Source: a virus. Taken from it: 64,000 bases of DNA. The notes below the pieces were generated by a model that saw nothing but the letters and a program-made list of their open reading frames with translations, did not search any database and was not told where the DNA came from. The position numbers and the translations under genes are program-made. The number at the start of each line of letters is the position of its first letter. Position 1 is the stretch's first letter. The stretch covers positions 1 to 64,000 of the IMG/VR virus record IMGVR_UViG_3300031707_000008. One strand, 5' to 3'. Positions 31,112 to 39,916 of this stretch are shown here, one piece after another.

Positions 31112-33332
31112 TATCATTTACAAAGGAATCGATCTCGAAGTCGATTTGGGTATGGAAATTTTAACTGAACCTCCTGATGGAAGAGGTTATCCCCTCGCGA
31201 AAACTTTTACGTCAGAAGTCGCAACTGTGGCCGGACAACTTCTGCATAAGATTCAACATGGAATACGTTTAATTGAAATCCGCGGAATGATTGTGGGAAC
31301 TTCGAATTCTGACTTGATGGTGAAGTTGGATTCTATTAAACAAACGTTGGATAATGTTACGTCTAACACTCCTGGGAAGTTGACAATAACTTCGGGGCGT
31401 TACTACAAAGCTTTATTTACAGAGTTGATATTTGGTGAAATGGGGCCCTGGCGTGAAACTTTTCACGCGGAATTCACGTTACGTTTCACGTGTACAGATC
31501 CGTTTGAGTATGCCGATCCAACTGTAGTATGTAAAGCTACTGCAGCGAATGAAGTAATTCGTCTTGATGGGGGGAACGTTGATACTCGCCCCGATATTCT
31601 TGTTCAAGGAAAGACAACCTCGGGTGTGAAAGTGATTTCTAGTCGTCAACAGTGTGTTGGGAACTTTGACAAAAATGTTGAACTCTTACTTAATTCCGGC
31701 GGACATGCTGACGGTATATTGTTTTGTCCTTTCAACTATTTAACCGATGGTGATATGGAATTGGATGGTGTCACCAATTGGTCTGCAGGCGTAAATGCGA
31801 CTGTCGTTAAGTCTAGTGATTACGTACGCCATGGCAGTCAGTCATTAAAGGTTACGACAACTGCCGCCAATGGTTATGCCGCGCAAGCATTTAATGGTGG
31901 GAGTATGTGGTACGGGTCGTGGGAAGTTTGGATTTTTGATCCACTTGCGGCGGGTTTAGCCGTAGAAGTAATTATTTACGATACTGGTGGAGCAGGAACC
32001 GAACTAGATAAGATTTCGTTTAGTACGAATGGTAAGTGGCAGTGCGCTTCCGGAACTTTTACTTATCTCACAAATGCGTATCAAGTGCGCATCAAAATTG
32101 GTCCAACTGCTTCGACTGTGTACGTGAGTGAAGCGTGGGTAACTGATAATGTGGTGGTAAATCCTGGATTTGAACATGCAACACCTTTGTATGGTTGGAC
32201 GCAGGGTGGAGGAGCTGGAACGTGTGGAGTATCTGCTGGGAGTAAACACTCTGGAAGTCAAGGTGCGTATATTTATCCGACAACACCTACTGATCGCTAT
32301 TTGTATCAAACTATAACGGGATTGACCAATGGGCAATACTACTTGTTGCGTTTGTTTGCTTCTGCTCCTGTCATTGGGAGTGGGGGTTCGGTTTCTTCTT
32401 ACTACGTGAATACCGAACCACCTAGAGCATTATATACGGCAACGTCTGGGATGACGCTAACCGAACACGTTATAAAAATGAGTGGAACGTCTATAACAAT
32501 TTATTTGCGCGCTGGCACGAATACTACAATTGGATTATTTGATGACGTATCATTGATTCCGTTGTATCTTACGGATTTGCCACGTTATAGACAATCGCGT
32601 CATCACTCAGGCGTTGTAGTACGTTCGGGGGAGGTATTAGCATTTTCTCCGTTGAATGATCAAGTAGAGTTTTCATTGCACGTTCGTGCAAAATTGTTGT
32701 GGAGTGCCGTAGGACCTTGGTATGAGACGTTACATCGTGAAGTTATAACTTTATGTAGATTATTCGTAGGTAACTTGCGTGATTGCGCAATTGAGTTCGA
32801 TTGTAAAACTTCTAAATGGCGTGCACACTTGTTCTCTAATGTTGGCGAAACTCAACTTGCGGGTACGCCTGCTAGTTCGCATACTGAGAATGATGTAGTG
32901 GACATTGTTGTTGTTGTCAACAGCATTGGTTTGTACTTGTACGTTAATGGTGTGTTGTTGGGGACGGGGACGACACGCGCTATCGAAAATCCCTTAACAT
33001 TCTTGGCATTCAATGGTGATATTGTGGTGGAAGCTTGCCAAGTATTTTTTGTTGCACTAACTTCAAGAGAAGTTAAAATACTTTGCAAAGAAGAGACCTT
33101 TTCGTATAAGGGAACACTTTTGAACACTACAGCGAATTTGGCGGAAAATGATACGTTGCAATTAAAGTGTGATCAAACTGCATGGTTTTACGATCAAAGT
33201 GCCGAAACGTTAACGAATATTGATGGATCTTTCACGGGTGATTTTCCTATAGTGTATGCCTCGCGTGGGGCTTTGGTATTCGTGCGAGATTTGAGATATG
33301 TTGAGATTGCATACCAGAAGCGGTGGTTATAA
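31101..33332 (+). CDS. Distal tail protein with carbohydrate-binding modules
   Basis: A 743-residue protein overlapping the tape measure stop. Residues 1-150 resemble a Dit-like hub domain (TFTSEVATVAGQLLHKIQHGIRLIEIRGMIVG, then PFEYADP). Two CBM-like jelly rolls follow (DGDMELDGVTNWSAG; VVNPGFEHATPLYGWTQG, with GLFDDVSL at its end) and then a concanavalin/LamG-like domain (VEFSLHVRAKLLW, LYLYVNGVLLGTG). Extra sugar-binding modules on the hub probably help recognise host surface glycans. Confidence 0.75.
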   Translation: MQANIIYKGIDLEVDLGMEILTEPPDGRGYPLAKTFTSEVATVAGQLLHKIQHGIRLIEIRGMIVGTSNSDLMVKLDSIKQTLDNVTSNTPGKLTITSGRYYKALFTELIFGEMGPWRETFHAEFTLRFTCTDPFEYADPTVVCKATAANEVIRLDGGNVDTRPDILVQGKTTSGVKVISSRQQCVGNFDKNVELLLNSGGHADGILFCPFNYLTDGDMELDGVTNWSAGVNATVVKSSDYVRHGSQSLKVTTTAANGYAAQAFNGGSMWYGSWEVWIFDPLAAGLAVEVIIYDTGGAGTELDKISFSTNGKWQCASGTFTYLTNAYQVRIKIGPTASTVYVSEAWVTDNVVVNPGFEHATPLYGWTQGGGAGTCGVSAGSKHSGSQGAYIYPTTPTDRYLYQTITGLTNGQYYLLRLFASAPVIGSGGSVSSYYVNTEPPRALYTATSGMTLTEHVIKMSGTSITIYLRAGTNTTIGLFDDVSLIPLYLTDLPRYRQSRHHSGVVVRSGEVLAFSPLNDQVEFSLHVRAKLLWSAVGPWYETLHREVITLCRLFVGNLRDCAIEFDCKTSKWRAHLFSNVGETQLAGTPASSHTENDVVDIVVVVNSIGLYLYVNGVLLGTGTTRAIENPLTFLAFNGDIVVEACQVFFVALTSREVKILCKEETFSYKGTLLNTTANLAENDTLQLKCDQTAWFYDQSAETLTNIDGSFTGDFPIVYASRGALVFVRDLRYVEIAYQKRWL

Positions 33333-33379
33333 ATACACCCATCTTAAACTGTTACGTGTATTTAAAGAAGGATGAAATA

Positions 33380-34828
33380 ATGTCTATCAGAAAATGGTAT
33401 GTGGGTGACCCACCTATAAATGATGACGATTGGAATGCTGCTACTGACGAAATTAATGGTATGGATACTGCTTTCGAAGCGAAGAACGCGAACATTCAAG
33501 CACACATTGGGTCACCGCATGCACCTTCCAATGCACAGAAGAACTCGGATATCGCGAAGGTAGAGATTGAGGCGAAACTAACTGGTGACATATCCTCACA
33601 CGGACATCCAACATACATTACTCAAGCCGATGCCGTAATTCCAAATGCGGCTATCACAGCGGCAACTAAAACCAAAATAACCTATGATGCCAAAGGTTTG
33701 GTGACTACCGGCGCGAATGCTACTACGGTTGATATCGCCGATTCAGCCGATAAACGGTATTGCACGGATGCTCAAAAGACAATTATCGGAAATACTTCAG
33801 GGGCAAACACCGGAGACCAAACAGCCATTCCAAACTCCAATCTAGCGACGATGCCCACGAAAACCTATAAGGGTAGGACTGCAGGGACAACAGGGGCACC
33901 GGAGGATGTGGTTGTGGCAACCTTGAAAACGGATTTGGTTTTGGTGAAGGGAGATGTGGGGCTGGGTAATGTAGATAATACAACTGATGTTGGTAAACCC
34001 GTTTCTTCCGCAACTCAAACGGCTCTTGATGGCAAGGCGGCAACTGCTCATGACCAAGCTGCCACCACGATAACTACGGGAACATTGGATGGCGATAGAT
34101 TACCTGCGATATCTACTACCAAAAAAGGTGGAGTGCCATTAACAGGAACGCCAACTGGAAAATACTTGAAAGATGATGGTACTTGGGCGACTGTTGCAGG
34201 TGGAAGTAATACCCTTTTAGACGGTTCATTTCATACCGATACAATCGTGGGGACTGTGGCTCGTGGGGATGTTATTACTGGTCAAGGAGCGACACCTAAA
34301 TGGACGCGACTTGCTAAAGGAATAGCAGACCAAGTTTTAGCAATGGATGCGACAGCTACTGATGTGATATGGAAAACTCCTGCTGGAGGTGGCGAAAGTG
34401 AAAATATAGTTGTGGCTACGTCAGACACGCAGAATGCTACGGTGAATTTAGTTAATGCTGAAGGGTTAACTTTTTCTGCTCTTGCTAATAGCACTTATAT
34501 TATTGAAGTTTTTTTGCTTTGGGATTCATCTGCGACATCGGTCGGTATCAAAGTGAGTGCCACAGCAAGCGGAACCCCAACAATCACAGCAGGACGTTTT
34601 GCTAGTGATTCCGCCAATGGAACACCCGATAGTTCATCTTATAATGCTAATGACGTTACAGTTACTACTAGTGCTTCACCTTTTACTACATATTCTCTTG
34701 GTATGTTGTATGCAGTTTTAAAAACTGCAGCTAGCGCCAGCACGTGGCAATTAAGATTTGCGGCAGAAACGACGGGGACAATAACCATTAAGATAGGTTC
34801 AATCTTGAGGTACAGGAAAGTAGCTTAA
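33380..34828 (+). CDS. Tail fibre or tip protein
   Basis: A 482-residue protein; ATG 33380 follows AAGGATGAAATA. It has an N-terminal attachment-like region (SIRKWYVGDPPINDDDWNAA), low-complexity Thr/Ala/Gly repeats typical of trimeric fibres (LGNVDNTTDVGKPVSSATQTALDGKA, a motif common in phage fibres), and a beta-rich C-terminal domain resembling collagen- or TNF-like tips. Probably a side fibre that contacts the host. Confidence 0.75.
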   Translation: MSIRKWYVGDPPINDDDWNAATDEINGMDTAFEAKNANIQAHIGSPHAPSNAQKNSDIAKVEIEAKLTGDISSHGHPTYITQADAVIPNAAITAATKTKITYDAKGLVTTGANATTVDIADSADKRYCTDAQKTIIGNTSGANTGDQTAIPNSNLATMPTKTYKGRTAGTTGAPEDVVVATLKTDLVLVKGDVGLGNVDNTTDVGKPVSSATQTALDGKAATAHDQAATTITTGTLDGDRLPAISTTKKGGVPLTGTPTGKYLKDDGTWATVAGGSNTLLDGSFHTDTIVGTVARGDVITGQGATPKWTRLAKGIADQVLAMDATATDVIWKTPAGGGESENIVVATSDTQNATVNLVNAEGLTFSALANSTYIIEVFLLWDSSATSVGIKVSATASGTPTITAGRFASDSANGTPDSSSYNANDVTVTTSASPFTTYSLGMLYAVLKTAASASTWQLRFAAETTGTITIKIGSILRYRKVA

Positions 34829-34895
34829 GAGGACAAAAATGAATGGGGTAAGGAGCACGCAGGTTTAGAAATACGTGAAAGAAAGATAACATGAT

Positions 34896-36896
34896 ATGTT
34901 TATATTATTTGATCCAATTGTTTTTGACGTGGAAGTTTTTACTCTTGCATTTGGTGGAGGTGACTTACCCGAAATGATAGATGGTGTAATAGAAATTTAT
35001 TCACCGAGTCTTGTTAAATTAACGCAGTTCGAAGAGAACGAGTTAGTCTCTTGCGTTAGAACCACTGCATTGGATCAGGAACAGAGTCTTGTCTTTGGTG
35101 TACCTCAAGAAAGTATTACTAAGGCGGATTCGTTGATTTGTCGAAACGTTGTGGGGATAACAACAGCAACTTACACAGATCTTTATCGTATAGTACGGGT
35201 TGATTCCCCAACTTCTTCTTCGGGTGAGGGTATTTTTAAAGTCACGTGTGATCCTCTTCTTAATGATTTGTCTTCACAAATTGCTACTTTTGAAAGCAAG
35301 AAGTGGTTTACGTTGAAGCAGACTTCCCCGGATGCAATTTTGTATCAACTATTGCTTAATACGGGTTTTTATTATGGCAGTTGTCCATTGACACCTGTTG
35401 TGGATATCGAAATGCACTACCGTTCTGTGGTAGACACACTCCGTGAGATTGCCGAGAAGTGTGAAAAAGACTTGTATACAACGGTTGTTGGTATGAGTGT
35501 ATTCGTTCATATAGGTACACGAGGAGAGACACGTTTAATTACTCTGCGTGAAGAACGTGACGGGCTTGAGGTTAACAAACTTATTCAATCGGATGAATTC
35601 GCGAATAAGTTGTTTGTTTATGGTTCTGCACTAAATGATGCTATGCCTAGTTCTATTCAACACGCTTACATTCCAGTAATAAACAAGTTGGGCACCTTAA
35701 TATACTTGCCAATTAATACTTTTGCTTTCGAAGATGACATGATTGGGATGAAGGGTTGTGTCGTAAAACGCTTACCCGCTTATATGATACATGGTGTCCC
35801 CGGGGACATTTTTACAATTACGGATACTACCCGGAGTGCCACAGCAGATGTTATGATAATTAACGACAGCACTAAGTTGTGGCCTGGGGATCAATTCGTC
35901 TTTCTTGATAGTGTACTTCAGTTTTTGGATTACGTAGAGAGTTCTGTTTCTCAAGCGGTTTATGGTGTGGCAGAAGGCACGTATGAAGATGGAAATGTCG
36001 CAATTGGATACAATTTCATTCAAACTCCCGCCTTGGATGGAATTTATACGGGTGGACTTTGCGAAAATTGGCTAGACTCTTCAGGGGTGGGTCCTTCGCA
36101 TCCACATACCTTTAGTGAATGTTCGGACTATACATTTATTCGTGCTGGAACGCGTTCGCAAAAAATTGAAACTTGTGCCTCTGGCGACGGGGTTTGGCAA
36201 GTACGATATTATACTTCGAACATGACGAGTTACTACGACACATTTGACGTGGGTGATTACGCGTCATGTTTTGTTGATTTGTATGTTGCGGCAGGAACAA
36301 TTGAAGTTATGCCGTATGGTGTTGACGCCTTGGGGGTTAACGCAATAACGTTAGGAACTGGTTGGAGACGAATCTCGATTGAAGGTATGCGTGTGAATTC
36401 GCCATGGTGGATTGGTTTACGTCTAGCGCAATTTGGTGCTGCAGCTTGTTGCTTTTATCTTGATTTCGCTCAATTTGAAAAGGGGGCTTATTGTACGCAA
36501 GAACCTCTTATGGGGATGGAAGCGGTTAATTTAAGAAGTGTTGCTATACAAAAATTGCGTGAAATGGCTGAACCCAAAGTAATTTATGATGTGAGTGGAA
36601 AGGGTGAGGCATACGGAATATTGTCTGCCGGAGACGTAATTCGAGTAGAGGTTGATGATGCAATTGTAAGTACGCGTATTCAACAAGTTTCACAAGACTT
36701 GTTAATGGCACAAGAGACGTCATTCTCGGCTACCAATACTGATAAACGCATTCAAGAGATTATTACACGTTTGTATGTTGAAGTACAAGATTTGAAGGTG
36801 CGGAATAGTGTGGGTGAAGAGAAGTTGCGTTCGCATACCGTGGGAAAGGTTGTTCGTGTAACTGAGTCGGATTTTTCTAGTATTAAACAATTGTAG
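34896..36896 (+). CDS. Tail-associated baseplate hub protein (Tal/gp27-like)
   Basis: A 666-residue protein in the place of the tail-associated hub. Residues 1-280 (YRIVRVDSPTSSSGEGIFKVTCDPLLNDLSS, DTLREIAEKCEKDLYTTV, KLFVYGSA) resemble the gp27-like fold; the C-terminal part (VIYDVSGKGEAYGILSAGDVIRVEVDD..RIQQVSQDL) closes it. Between them sits an inserted jelly-roll-like module (about residues 370-540, WRRISIEGMRVNSPWWIGLRLAQFG). No clear peptidase motif is visible, so it may be structural only. Confidence 0.65.
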   Translation: MFILFDPIVFDVEVFTLAFGGGDLPEMIDGVIEIYSPSLVKLTQFEENELVSCVRTTALDQEQSLVFGVPQESITKADSLICRNVVGITTATYTDLYRIVRVDSPTSSSGEGIFKVTCDPLLNDLSSQIATFESKKWFTLKQTSPDAILYQLLLNTGFYYGSCPLTPVVDIEMHYRSVVDTLREIAEKCEKDLYTTVVGMSVFVHIGTRGETRLITLREERDGLEVNKLIQSDEFANKLFVYGSALNDAMPSSIQHAYIPVINKLGTLIYLPINTFAFEDDMIGMKGCVVKRLPAYMIHGVPGDIFTITDTTRSATADVMIINDSTKLWPGDQFVFLDSVLQFLDYVESSVSQAVYGVAEGTYEDGNVAIGYNFIQTPALDGIYTGGLCENWLDSSGVGPSHPHTFSECSDYTFIRAGTRSQKIETCASGDGVWQVRYYTSNMTSYYDTFDVGDYASCFVDLYVAAGTIEVMPYGVDALGVNAITLGTGWRRISIEGMRVNSPWWIGLRLAQFGAAACCFYLDFAQFEKGAYCTQEPLMGMEAVNLRSVAIQKLREMAEPKVIYDVSGKGEAYGILSAGDVIRVEVDDAIVSTRIQQVSQDLLMAQETSFSATNTDKRIQEIITRLYVEVQDLKVRNSVGEEKLRSHTVGKVVRVTESDFSSIKQL

Positions 36897-36925
36897 GTGT
36901 TCGAAGTAGAAAGGTTTGTGACGAA

Positions 36926-37267
36926 ATGGAAATAAAACCTGTCACTTTAAAAAATGGTGGCGTGTTTACTTTTTTGCAAGTGACGTTACTTTTACTTGCG
37001 ATTGGGAGTATACTCTTCAATATTGGATTTAGTTACGCAAGGCAAGTTACACGAAGTGACTTAGATATTTTGAAGGAACGCGTGTACGCAAATGAATCCA
37101 AAAGTGTTGAAGTAATAACGCGTTTGGGCACGCAAGAACAATGTGTACTTGAGATCAAGAAGTCTATAGATGTGATTTTGCAACGTCAACTTGAAAACAT
37201 GCGCGCCCTTGAGGAATTGAAAGGAATGCAACGTAAAAACTACTTACAAGAAACGAAGGGAGGTTGA
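36926..37267 (+). CDS. Membrane protein with coiled coil (lysis region)
   Basis: A 113-residue protein with one N-terminal transmembrane segment (FTFLQVTLLLLAIGSILFNIGFSYA, about residues 13-37) and a long predicted coiled coil (SDLDILKERVYANESKSVEVITRL...). It precedes the holin candidate by a four-base overlap. It resembles phage hemolysin XhlA-like or tail-end membrane proteins. Role in lysis is inferred from position. Confidence 0.6.
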   Translation: MEIKPVTLKNGGVFTFLQVTLLLLAIGSILFNIGFSYARQVTRSDLDILKERVYANESKSVEVITRLGTQEQCVLEIKKSIDVILQRQLENMRALEELKGMQRKNYLQETKGG

Positions 37268-37272
37268 ATACT

Positions 37273-37500
37273 ATGTGGAAGGGTTTTGACTTTTTTGGCG
37301 GTAGAAAGTCGTTTTTTGCTTTAGTCATTATCGTTCTCACGTACATAATGGTGTGGACGAAGACTCCGTTGACAGAGCAACATGTCGAGATTCTTAAGAC
37401 CGTCATACAATGGTTCTTCATTGGTAATGCGGGAATAGGAATTGCTTCCGGTATTGCGACTGCAATGGGGAAGAATGGGCAGGTGGCGAATGGTAAGTAA
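37273..37500 (+). CDS. Holin candidate, 75 aa
   Basis: ATG at 37273 has the site GGGAGGTTGAATACT. Two hydrophobic segments, SFFALVIIVLTYIMVW and VIQWFFIGNAGIGIASGIATAM, are separated by a polar turn with TPLTEQHVEILK, fitting a class II holin. It lies between a membrane coiled-coil protein and the spanin-like pair, and the endolysin is two genes further on. Confidence 0.65.
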   Translation: MWKGFDFFGGRKSFFALVIIVLTYIMVWTKTPLTEQHVEILKTVIQWFFIGNAGIGIASGIATAMGKNGQVANGK

Positions 37501-37762
37501 ATTCAAGTTTATTTTTTGGTCGGTAGTTCTCGTTGGACTCTTGGTGTTGGTTTTCTTCTTGCGAAGTAAGTTTCGTCAAACTGAATCGCGTGCAACAGTA
37601 GAGGATTTGTTGAACAGAATTGAATCACACCGTCAACGCGAGAGTAAAATCGATGAAGTTGCGGCGGGAAAAAAGGAAACCGCCGAGAAGGAACGCAATG
37701 ATGCGAAGAAATCTTCTATTGCTAATCGCATTCATGATTTGTTGGACTCTAACAAGTCGTGA
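37490..37762 (+). CDS. Inner-membrane spanin-like protein
   Basis: ATG 37490 follows GGCAGGTGGCGA and overlaps the holin stop. The 90-residue product has an N-terminal membrane anchor (FIFWSVVLVGLLVLVFFL) and a charged coiled-coil periplasmic part (ATVEDLLNRIESHRQRESKIDEVAAGKKETAEKERNDAKK). The layout matches i-spanins (Rz). The following gene starts within it, as Rz1 genes often do. Confidence 0.55.
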   Translation: MVSKFKFIFWSVVLVGLLVLVFFLRSKFRQTESRATVEDLLNRIESHRQRESKIDEVAAGKKETAEKERNDAKKSSIANRIHDLLDSNKS

Positions 37763-38093
37763 GGTAACGCCTGCGGCACGTGGTGAAATTCGAACATTGT
37801 CCCCCGGGGAAACTTTGTGTGTTAACACATCGGGGACGTTTCTTGATTCGTTAACACTCGATTCCTTATTGACAACCGCAGAAGAATTTCGTTACAAATT
37901 TCGTGTTTGCTCAATAGATCTTGAGCGACAACGTGAATTGTGTGACGAAAGTATTGCCTTCCGGGATACTTTGTGGCAAATGCGTTTAGATGCTGTGGTT
38001 GAGCAACACCCTTGGTTTTCGAATGCGTATTTCGTTTACATGTGGGGAGTTGTGTCTACAATCGGAATCTTTTTTGTTGCTTCACGTTTTTGA
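37698..38093 (+). CDS. Envelope protein overlapping the i-spanin-like gene
   Basis: Tandem ATGs at 37698/37701 follow GAGAAGGAACGC inside the preceding gene. The 131-residue product has an N-terminal hydrophobic stretch (LLLLIAFMICWTL) and a C-terminal transmembrane segment (FVYMWGVVSTIGIFFVAS). It would be the o-spanin partner by position, but the lipobox is poor (FMIC) and the C-terminal span is not typical of Rz1, so the assignment is tentative. Confidence 0.5.
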   Translation: MMRRNLLLLIAFMICWTLTSREVTPAARGEIRTLSPGETLCVNTSGTFLDSLTLDSLLTTAEEFRYKFRVCSIDLERQRELCDESIAFRDTLWQMRLDAVVEQHPWFSNAYFVYMWGVVSTIGIFFVASRF

Positions 38094-38165
38094 TGTGTGA
38101 AGACACGGGACCATTCCGTATAATTTTTTGAAGGATTGAAGTTCTTTTCTTTATGGAGGTGATTC

Positions 38166-38615
38166 GTGCCTACTTTTGAATATGTTGTTGAAGGTTCTTT
38201 CGATGCGGCACATTCTTTACCAAATTATGATGGTCCTTGTAAGTTCTTGCATGGTCATACATGGAAGGTGAGGATTCTTGTATCAGTTTTCGTGATGGAG
38301 CAGTTATTTCGAGAATTAGAAGGATTGTTGATTGATTTCAAGTTGATAAAGAGTTGTTTCCGCAAATATGACCATACACATCTTAATGCTTCCTTCCCGT
38401 TTCCCTTTCGCCCAACTGCAGAAACACTTGCGTGTACAATTTGGAGTGATTGTTATAACGCGATTACGCGTGTTGATCCGACACTAACAATTCAACGTTT
38501 GTGTGTTGAATTGTGGGAGTCTGTTGATTCTTGCGTAACTATTCGTGCGGGTGCAGAATGTGCTTGTTGTGTTGATACGATGAAGCGCTATGTGGAAGGT
38601 TGTATAACTCCATGA
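38166..38615 (+). CDS. queD: QueD, 6-carboxytetrahydropterin synthase
   Basis: A 149-residue protein; GTG 38166 follows ATGGAGGTGATTC. SFDAAHSL, then CKFLHGHTW, supplies the three zinc histidines and catalytic Cys of the PTPS/QueD family, and the C-terminal part has the expected Glu region (RAGAECACC). QueD converts dihydroneopterin triphosphate to 6-carboxytetrahydropterin, step two of preQ0 synthesis. FolE, QueE, Gat-QueC and a DpdA-like transferase elsewhere in the window complete the route. Confidence 0.9.
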   Translation: MPTFEYVVEGSFDAAHSLPNYDGPCKFLHGHTWKVRILVSVFVMEQLFRELEGLLIDFKLIKSCFRKYDHTHLNASFPFPFRPTAETLACTIWSDCYNAITRVDPTLTIQRLCVELWESVDSCVTIRAGAECACCVDTMKRYVEGCITP

Positions 38616-39271
38616 TAAAGGAATGTCTTGAGTCCTTGCAAATAACATTGCGTTCCTTGGGTTTACCCATTGGCAAAATTGATGGGATTTGTGGCCCAAG
38701 GACAGAGTTTTGTACAACGTTTGCAATGCATGAACTATGCAAGACGGGTATAATTGAAGAAGTGTTGCATTCACCCTTGGATAATAACTTGAGTAAGGCA
38801 CTTGTGTCACTCTTGCAAAGTTATATGCAAACATATTACGGCGTAGGGTGTCGTTTGAATTGGTGGATTACGTTGTTGCATCGTCAAGTAGGAAAACCTT
38901 ACAATTTTGGCATTGAAATTTCCGCGACGGATCCCAATCCGTCAGCATTCGATTGTAGTGAATTGATTGAGTGGTCTTTAAAGCAGTTCGACATTGATAT
39001 CCCGGATGGGGCGAACAATCAATTTGAGTTTTGTGTGAAAAACGGTAGAGTTATTCCGAAGGAACGTTTGTTGGATACAAAAGGTGCGTTTGGTTTTATT
39101 CATGGTAAACGTGACCACTTTGTGGGGAAGATTCACGTGGGTGTTGCCGATGGGGTAGGAAATATGATTGAAGCTCGTGGCAAAGCTTATGGTGTAATCG
39201 TTTCCCCTGTCGATTTGTCGCGATGGACGCACGCGTGTGTGTTACCCTTTTTGCAAGAAGGAGTGGTGTAG
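38612..39271 (+). CDS. Endolysin, NlpC/P60-type
   Basis: A 219-residue protein; ATG 38612 overlaps the QueD stop. The N-terminal 75 residues (LQITLRSLGLPIGKIDGICGPRTEFC) resemble a peptidoglycan-binding domain. The C-terminal part has the NlpC/P60 layout: FDCSELIEWSL (catalytic Cys), KIHVGVADGVGNMIEARG (catalytic His). It would cleave peptide cross-links in the cell wall at lysis. Its placement between DNA-modification genes is odd, but the lysis genes lie just upstream. Confidence 0.8.
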   Translation: MIKECLESLQITLRSLGLPIGKIDGICGPRTEFCTTFAMHELCKTGIIEEVLHSPLDNNLSKALVSLLQSYMQTYYGVGCRLNWWITLLHRQVGKPYNFGIEISATDPNPSAFDCSELIEWSLKQFDIDIPDGANNQFEFCVKNGRVIPKERLLDTKGAFGFIHGKRDHFVGKIHVGVADGVGNMIEARGKAYGVIVSPVDLSRWTHACVLPFLQEGVV

Positions 39272-39903
39272 TGGAAGAAAAAGATGATGTAGAGTGTTGC
39301 GAAGCAGAAGAAGAACTTTTTGCAAGATTGTACTGGAAGCGGTTACTACCAATTGCTGTACGAAAGATGCTTGATGATTTCGGTTTGGTAGGGCAGCACT
39401 TTGTTGAAACACCAGAGCGTGTGACGAAAGCTTTCGCGGAATTACTTGAGTTTACACATGACGATGTAAGATTGGCGGAATTACATGAATTATTTACGAG
39501 ACGTTTCTCGACTAACTCGTCGGGTATGGTTATATACCGTGATTTACAGGCGAGTTCTGTGTGTCCGCATCACCTTCTTCCGGTTTTGTATGAGGTAGTG
39601 ATAGGGTATATTCCGCGGGAGTTTGTCCTAGGTGCATCGAAATTCGCGCGAGCTGTTCGCGTTATTGCTGCCCAACCTGTCACACAAGAAGCCTTTACGG
39701 ACCAGGTTGCAGACGAATTCTTTAAAGCTTTAGACGCACGTGGGGTTATTGTTATGGTTCAGGGCACGCATACATGTATGTGTTCACGCGGGGCGAAGAC
39801 AAATTCGAAGATGTTGACTTCTTCAGTTCGTGGTATTTTTGCTGCAGAAGATACCGCGAAACAAGAATTCTTTAATGTGTTGCGAACCATGCCGGGAAAT
39901 TGA
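39271..39903 (+). CDS. folE: GTP cyclohydrolase I (FolE)
   Basis: A 210-residue protein; GTG 39271 overlaps the endolysin stop (TAGTG) and follows AAGGAGTGGT. ETPERVTKAFAELL, SSVCPHHLLPV (zinc Cys and His, catalytic His), GASKFARAV, and HTCMCSRGAKTNS are family signatures. It converts GTP to dihydroneopterin triphosphate, the first step towards preQ0 and hence 7-deazaguanine DNA bases. Queuosine genes on both sides make a DNA-modification role much likelier than folate synthesis. Confidence 0.92.
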   Translation: MEEKDDVECCEAEEELFARLYWKRLLPIAVRKMLDDFGLVGQHFVETPERVTKAFAELLEFTHDDVRLAELHELFTRRFSTNSSGMVIYRDLQASSVCPHHLLPVLYEVVIGYIPREFVLGASKFARAVRVIAAQPVTQEAFTDQVADEFFKALDARGVIVMVQGTHTCMCSRGAKTNSKMLTSSVRGIFAAEDTAKQEFFNVLRTMPGN

Positions 39904-39916
39904 GGAGGTTAACTAA